Assembly: GCF_041361345.1 (NCBI RefSeq)
Contig: NZ_JBGKAD010000001.1
Span: forward strand, 1,612,001 to 1,676,000
DNA length: 64,000 bases
Reading direction: 5' to 3'
DNA from: Halobaculum sp. MBLA0147
GTDB lineage: Archaea; Halobacteriota; Halobacteria; Halobacteriales; Haloferacaceae
Positions 59,623 to 64,000 of the stretch are shown piece after piece (the first letter of the stretch is position 1; each line of letters starts with the position of its first letter). The notes below the pieces were generated by a model. That model was not told where the DNA came from and did no database searches. It was given only the letters and a program-made list of their open reading frames with translations. The translations under genes and the position numbers were made by a program.

Positions 59623-59735
59623 ACCAGACCACAGGGTCGTCCACGGCAAGAGGGTTTTCGTAACGCGAGTGGTAGGTAACCCGTATCAGGTTACAAATAT
59701 ACAAATAGTATGACGATCGTAATCGTTTTTGGATT

Positions 59736-60326
59736 ATGTCTGGCAGCAAAGGCGGAGACGGCGACGACCGCGATCGCGGTGTCCTCACGGCGGCCGACCG
59801 CGCGTACCTACGTGGAGAGACGGAGCCGTCGAGTACGCAGGTGGAACGGAACACGAGAGCACGGATCCGGGACCGCGTCCACGACGCACTGTTGGACTTC
59901 CCGGTGTTGGTCGAACACCTCTCGGACCGCGACCGGGAGTTGGTGTTCGGGGACCGACTCGACGCCGCCGGGCCGGCGGCGTTCGACGCGCTCGTCGCGA
60001 CGGTCGCGTTCCTGTACGACGGACTCGAGGAGACGGACCTCCCGTTCGAGACGGTGCTCGCGGAGGGGATCAACCTCGCAGTCGCCGACGACGAGCGGTC
60101 CGCGACCGTCTCGCTGGACGTGACGTTCCACGGACTGACGGCCGAGACAGTCCGCCGGAAGGCACGACAGGGCGAGTCGCTGTCGCTCACCGAGGTCGCG
60201 TTCGCCGACCGGTCCGACGAGGTGGACCTCGCGGCGGTGACCGACACCGTCGACGGACCGACCGAGACGGGCGACGACCGCGCGGTCGACGACGGCCGTA
60301 TCCAGGCCCGTGTGACCGACTTCTGA
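59736..60326 (+). CDS. Haloarchaeal protein of unknown function
   Basis: 196 residues. Starts MSGSKGGDGDDRDRGVLTAA then DRAYLRGETE, a common halophile N-terminal signature, followed by helices RIRDRVHDALLDFPVLVEHL, PAAFDALVATVAFLYDGLEE and the C-terminal SVDVTFHGLT-like strand (VSLDVTFHGLTAETVRRKAR). I do not recognise the family. Preceded by an AT-rich stretch (about 59690-59712). Downstream is the thermosome gene. Confidence 0.65.
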   Translation: MSGSKGGDGDDRDRGVLTAADRAYLRGETEPSSTQVERNTRARIRDRVHDALLDFPVLVEHLSDRDRELVFGDRLDAAGPAAFDALVATVAFLYDGLEETDLPFETVLAEGINLAVADDERSATVSLDVTFHGLTAETVRRKARQGESLSLTEVAFADRSDEVDLAAVTDTVDGPTETGDDRAVDDGRIQARVTDF

Positions 60327-60376
60327 CGGCGGCGGGTCCGAACCCACCCGGCACCCGGCTCGTCGGGCGAGAAGTA

Positions 60377-60465
60377 GTATAAAAATCCCAGTGTGAGACA
60401 TCTTCACAACACCCAGAACGGCCACAGGCGACCGTTCTCGTGCCAGTGTCGTAAGGTATTTATAG
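60377..60465 (+). promoter_or_regulatory. Two TATA boxes upstream of the thermosome
   Basis: GTATTTATAG (60456-60465) ends 23 bases before ATG 60489, the normal site. A second strong box GTATAAAAAT (60377-60386) lies about 80 bases upstream and could give a longer leader. Dual boxes suit heat or stress control of a chaperonin, but this is inferred. Confidence 0.6.
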
Positions 60466-60488
60466 AAGTGTGGACAATCAGAGAGTAC

Positions 60489-62177
60489 ATGTCTCAGCGA
60501 ATGGGTAACCAGCCGATGATCGTACTCTCGGAGGACAGCCAGCGGACCTCCGGGAAGGACGCACAGTCGATGAACATCACCGCAGGGAAGGCCGTCGCCG
60601 AGTCCGTCCGGACGACACTCGGACCGAAGGGGATGGACAAGATGCTCGTCTCCGACGCGGGCGACGTGGTCGTCACGAACGACGGCGTCACCATCCTCAA
60701 GGAGATGGACATCGACCACCCCGCGGCCAACATGATCGTCGAGGTCTCCGAGACGCAGGAGGACGAGGTCGGCGACGGGACGACCAGTGCGGTCGTCGTG
60801 GCCGGTGAACTCCTCGAACAGGCCGAGGACCTCCTCGACTCGGACGTCCACGCGACGACGATCGCACAGGGGTACCGACAGGCCGCCGAGAAGGCCAAGG
60901 AGATCGTCACCGACGCCGCCATCGACGTGTCCGCGGAGGACCGCGACACCCTCGAGCAGATCGCCGCGACGGCGATGACCGGCAAGGGCGCGGAGTCCGC
61001 CCGCGACACGCTGGCCGCGCTCGTCGTCGACGCCGTCCTCGCCGTCCGCGACGAGGAGGGCATCGACACGGACGACGTCTCCGTCGAGACGGTCGTCGGC
61101 GGCTCGATCGGCAACTCGGAGCTCGTCGAGGGCGTCATCGTCGACAAGGAGCGCGTCGACGACAACATGCCGTACGCCGTCGAGGACGCCAACGTCGCGC
61201 TGTTCGACGGGGCCCTCGAGGTCAAGGAGACGGAGATCGACGCCGAGGTCAACGTCACGGACCCGGACCAGCTCCAGCAGTTCCTCGACCAGGAGGAGGA
61301 ACAGCTCCGCGAGATGGTCGACCAGATCGTCGACGCCGGCGCGGACGTCGTGTTCGTCGGTGACGGTATCGACGACATGGCCCAGCACTACCTCGCACAG
61401 GAGGGCGTGCTGGCCGTCCGCCGGACGAAGAACACGGACCTGCGCCCGCTGGCTCGCGCCACGGACGCACAGATCGTCTCGAACCTCGACGACCTGACCG
61501 AGGACGACCTCGGCTTCGCCGGCTCCGTCGCCCAGAAGGACATCGGTGGCGACGAGCGGATCTTCGTCGAGGAAGTCGAGGACGCGAAGTCGGTGACGCT
61601 GGTGTTGCGCGGTGGCACCGAGCACGTCGTCGACGAGGTCGAGCGCGCCGTCGAGGACTCGCTGGGCGTCGTGCGCACCACGCTCGAGGACGGGAAGGTC
61701 GTCCCGGGCGGCGGTGCCCCGGAGACGGAACTGGCCCTGCAGTTGCGTGACTTCGCCGACTCCGTCGGCGGGCGCGAGCAGCTGGCCGTCGAGGCGTTCG
61801 CCGACGCGCTGGAGGTCATCCCGCGCACGCTGGCCGAGAACGCCGGACTGGACCCGATCGACTCGCTGGTCGACCTGCGTGCCCGTCACGACGGCGGCGA
61901 GTTCGGTGCCGGCCTCGACGCCTACACGGGCGAGGTCGTCGAGATGGACGAGGACGGCGTCGTGGAGCCGCTGCGCGTGAAGACGCAGGCCATCGAGAGC
62001 GCGACGGAGGCCGCGACGATGATCCTCCGCATCGACGACGTGATCGCCGCGGGCGACCTGAAGGGCGGCGGCACGGACGACGACGACGACGCCGCGGGCG
62101 GCCCCGGCGGTGCCGGTGGCATGGGCGGCGGCATGGGCGGCATGGGCGGTATGGGTGGCATGGGCGGCGCGATGTGA
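60489..62177 (+). CDS. Thermosome (group II chaperonin) subunit
   Basis: 562 residues from ATG 60489 ([20 protein letters not shown]). ATP-binding patterns: [35 protein letters not shown], the catalytic-type D in GDGTTS region and [19 protein letters not shown] near the C-terminus. The end is a typical GGM-repeat tail ([20 protein letters not shown]). Thermosomes fold proteins in double rings with a built-in lid. The upstream TATA boxes indicate strong, probably heat-regulated expression. Confidence 0.95.
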   Translation: MSQRMGNQPMIVLSEDSQRTSGKDAQSMNITAGKAVAESVRTTLGPKGMDKMLVSDAGDVVVTNDGVTILKEMDIDHPAANMIVEVSETQEDEVGDGTTSAVVVAGELLEQAEDLLDSDVHATTIAQGYRQAAEKAKEIVTDAAIDVSAEDRDTLEQIAATAMTGKGAESARDTLAALVVDAVLAVRDEEGIDTDDVSVETVVGGSIGNSELVEGVIVDKERVDDNMPYAVEDANVALFDGALEVKETEIDAEVNVTDPDQLQQFLDQEEEQLREMVDQIVDAGADVVFVGDGIDDMAQHYLAQEGVLAVRRTKNTDLRPLARATDAQIVSNLDDLTEDDLGFAGSVAQKDIGGDERIFVEEVEDAKSVTLVLRGGTEHVVDEVERAVEDSLGVVRTTLEDGKVVPGGGAPETELALQLRDFADSVGGREQLAVEAFADALEVIPRTLAENAGLDPIDSLVDLRARHDGGEFGAGLDAYTGEVVEMDEDGVVEPLRVKTQAIESATEAATMILRIDDVIAAGDLKGGGTDDDDDAAGGPGGAGGMGGGMGGMGGMGGMGGAM

Positions 62178-62369
62178 CGCCGGCCAGAGTCACGCCACAC
62201 CACCACACCCCGACCGCACCGTAGCTCGACCACCGTCGCACGCGACGACCTCACGTTCTCACACTTTCTCGCGACCCGCGAGCCGGTGGCTCGTCGGCCG
62301 GATAGGTGTATCTCCGACGATACGAGCCGCCCAGACAGTTCGTGGCGCCGCGGCCGAAGCCTCGGCCAC

Positions 62370-62777
62370 TCAGCCGAACAGGCCGCCGAGGTAGAGGACC
62401 GCGAGCGCGGAGACGACGAACAGCCCACTCGCGTACCGGGTGACGACCACGCGACCGCGGGGAACACCGCTTCGCCCGTCGGGGTCCGTCCCGCCGGACA
62501 GCGCCGAGCGGAGCCCGACCGCTGTCCGCTCGTCGCGGCCGGTCGCGCCACCCACCGGGTCGTCGTCGGGCTCCATCTCGCGGGTCTGCGAGAGGAGCAG
62601 GCCGGCACTGCCGGCTGCCGCGCCCATCGAGAGCGTCAGGACGGCGAGTCCCGGCGAGGCGCCCACGAGGGTCGCGCCGCCGGCGACGACCGCGAGTGTC
62701 ACCAGCGGCCAGACGAGCCCGTGGACGACGATGCCCCGCAGTCGGCGTCGGTTCACGCCAGCGACTCGGACGAGCAC
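62370..62777 (-). CDS. Small membrane protein of unknown function
   Basis: 135 residues. Three hydrophobic segments: GLVWPLVTLAVVAGGATLVG, ASPGLAVLTLSMGAAAGSAG and RYASGLFVVSALAVLYLGGL, with an acidic loop in between (about 70-110). GTG 62777 as start is reasonable but not proven. It is a lone gene upstream of and divergent from the phosphate permease. Function is unknown. Confidence 0.6.
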   Translation of the reverse strand: MLVRVAGVNRRRLRGIVVHGLVWPLVTLAVVAGGATLVGASPGLAVLTLSMGAAAGSAGLLLSQTREMEPDDDPVGGATGRDERTAVGLRSALSGGTDPDGRSGVPRGRVVVTRYASGLFVVSALAVLYLGGLFG

Positions 62778-62888
62778 GTAGGAAACGGTTCCGACGCGCG
62801 GGCGCGATCGACGCGACCGACATCGTCACGCGACACCGGAGTCACCACGACACGATCCCGCAACACCACACGACGGCAGAACGGTGAC

Positions 62889-62897
62889 ACTTATCAC
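62889..62897 (+). promoter_or_regulatory. TATA-like box of the phosphate permease
   Basis: ACTTATCAC ends 23 bases before GTG 62920, so a leaderless message is likely; this decides the GTG start. Confidence 0.5.
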
Positions 62898-62919
62898 CGA
62901 CGGCACGTCAGGCGTCGGT

Positions 62920-64000
62920 GTGGTCAGTCTGCTGTTGGTCCTCGGGGTCGCGGTCGCGGTGTTCGTCGGGTTCAACATCGGCGGCTCCTCGACGGGGGTC
63001 GCGTTCGGCCCGGCGGTCGGGAGCGGGTTGCTCGCGAAGCTCCCCGCTGCCGCGTTGATGACCGTGTTCGTGTTGTTGGGAGCCGCGACCGCCGGTCGCG
63101 GCGTGATCCAGACGCTCGGCGGCGAGATCGTCCCCTCCTCGGAGTTCACGCTGCTGGTCAGCGTGATCATCCTGCTGTTCGTCGGGTTGGCGCTGCTGGT
63201 GTCGAACACCTTCGGTGTCCCGGCATCCACGTCGATGACGGCCGTCGGCGCCATCGCGGGACTGGGCGTCGCCACCGGGACGCTCCAGGAGCCGGAGATG
63301 GCGCGCATCGTCGGCTGGTGGCTCGTCTCGCCCGTGTTGGCGTTCTGGATCTGTGCCGTCGTCGGCCGGTACCTCTACCCGTACCTCGACGCCAGCTTCC
63401 GGATCGACCGTTCGCCGGGTGCGGTGCTGGAACGCGACGGGCTCTCCGTGTCGCTGGCCGAGGGGACGACGCGCCGCGAGTTCGTCGGCACCGTCGCGGT
63501 GGTGGTCGTCGCCTGCTACATGGCGTTCTCCGCGGGGGCGTCGAACGCGGCCAACGCCGTCGGGCCGCTGGTCGGCTCCCCGGCGGCGAACGTCTCCGTC
63601 GACGCCGGGATCCTGTTGGCGAGTGGCGCCATCGGACTCGGCGCGTTCACCATCGCCCGGCGGACGCTGGACACCGTCGGGAACGACCTGACCGACCTGC
63701 CGATCCTGGCGGCGCTGATCGTCGAGGTCGTCTCGGCGAGTCTCATCACGTTCCTCTCGTGGATCGACGTGCCGGCGTCGCTGGCCGTCTCCGCGACCAT
63801 GAGTATCGTCGGCCTCGGGTGGGGGCGTGCGACGCGGACCGCCACCCTCGGCGACGCCGTCCGCGGTGACGCCCCCGACGTGTCCGTCGACGCGCTCGCG
63901 GCCGAGGCAGAGTCGACGCCGACCGCAGACGGGCAGGCGCAGGGTGACGGCGGCGCCGCGACGACGGACGGCGTCCCGGAGTTGGGAGAGACGGACGAGG
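62920..64000 (+). CDS. PiT-family phosphate (sulfate) permease, truncated by window end
   Basis: Starts at GTG 62920 (VVSLLLVLGVAVAVFVGFNI) and stays open to the last base (about 360 codons). PiT signatures: GFNIGGSSTGVAFGPAVGSG (an inverted-topology repeat) and its second copy AFSAGASNAANAVGPLVGSP, plus VSNTFGVPASTSMTAVGAIA and SWIDVPASLAVSATMSIVGL. This family imports inorganic phosphate with H+ or Na+. The visible C-terminus is acidic low complexity, so little remains beyond the window. Confidence 0.88.
   Translation, partial: MVSLLLVLGVAVAVFVGFNIGGSSTGVAFGPAVGSGLLAKLPAAALMTVFVLLGAATAGRGVIQTLGGEIVPSSEFTLLVSVIILLFVGLALLVSNTFGVPASTSMTAVGAIAGLGVATGTLQEPEMARIVGWWLVSPVLAFWICAVVGRYLYPYLDASFRIDRSPGAVLERDGLSVSLAEGTTRREFVGTVAVVVVACYMAFSAGASNAANAVGPLVGSPAANVSVDAGILLASGAIGLGAFTIARRTLDTVGNDLTDLPILAALIVEVVSASLITFLSWIDVPASLAVSATMSIVGLGWGRATRTATLGDAVRGDAPDVSVDALAAEAESTPTADGQAQGDGGAATTDGVPELGETDE

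Noticed and set aside
1-64000. CRISPR arrays and rRNA genes
   Set aside because: No regularly spaced identical repeats with unique spacers and no rRNA-like conserved blocks were seen. The repeat arrays found are direct tandems without spacers.

Overview
The window is chromosomal DNA from a halophilic archaeon (class Halobacteria). GC content is very high, proteins are strongly acidic, many starts are leaderless GTG or ATG codons about 25 bases after a TATA-like box, and the gene content includes archaellum genes, archaeal PCNA, a thermosome, PolX and several halophile-only small families. I cannot name the genus from sequence alone.

Layout. 1-3554: the archaellum operon on the minus strand (arlCE-arlF-arlG-arlH, then the first 16 codons of arlI). 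3.6-9.0 kb: PrsW-like and HtpX membrane proteases, a creatininase-family amidohydrolase, a wHTH/PemK toxin-antitoxin pair and a TrkA-type protein. 9.0-12.6 kb: a Tat-type lipoprotein, a PspAB-like protein, a gene-less element with IS200/IS605-like hairpin ends, and a sulfatase-family protein whose start lies a few bases beyond that element. 12.7-18.9 kb: a low-complexity acidic protein, a VOC protein, a small zinc-ribbon gene with a triplicated 3' end, a beta-CASP nuclease, a HEPN-like protein, an unlisted 52-residue protein and a DUF433 protein. 19.1-22.5 kb: PCNA, a HAD phosphatase and an M24 peptidase. 22.7-27.0 kb: a ThiB-ThiP-ThiQ-like thiamine ABC importer. 29.6-33.0 kb: an ABC-2 type exporter operon with a hidden 54-residue membrane protein, divergent from a GbsR/MarR-type regulator. 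33.1-41.1 kb: M20 and S9 peptidases, two divergent rhodaneses and an AI-2E-type transporter. 41.2-46.6 kb: small membrane paralogues, a DUF5788 protein, PolX, a Mut7-C protein, a ribbon-helix-helix regulator and a hydroxyacid dehydrogenase. 47.5 kb: tRNA-Phe(GAA) with a second copy of its 3' end. 49.2-50.6 kb: hisB and hisA. 51.4-53.3 kb: an OLD-like AAA ATPase overlapping a TOPRIM-like gene that carries an in-frame stop. 53.3-57.7 kb: folate cyclo-ligase, ribokinase-like and thioesterase genes. 57.9-64.0 kb: a 29-residue membrane protein, a Dim2/Pno1 KH protein, a second divergent PCNA, the thermosome, and a PiT phosphate permease running off the end.

Most genes are housekeeping. The accessory signals are the OLD/TOPRIM pair, the PemK module, the HEPN-like cluster, the IS605-like element, the tRNA 3'-end duplication, the second sliding clamp, and a recurring habit of short tandem repeats (23-30 bp) at gene junctions. 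Several of those repeats copy the 3' end of the neighbouring gene together with its stop codon.
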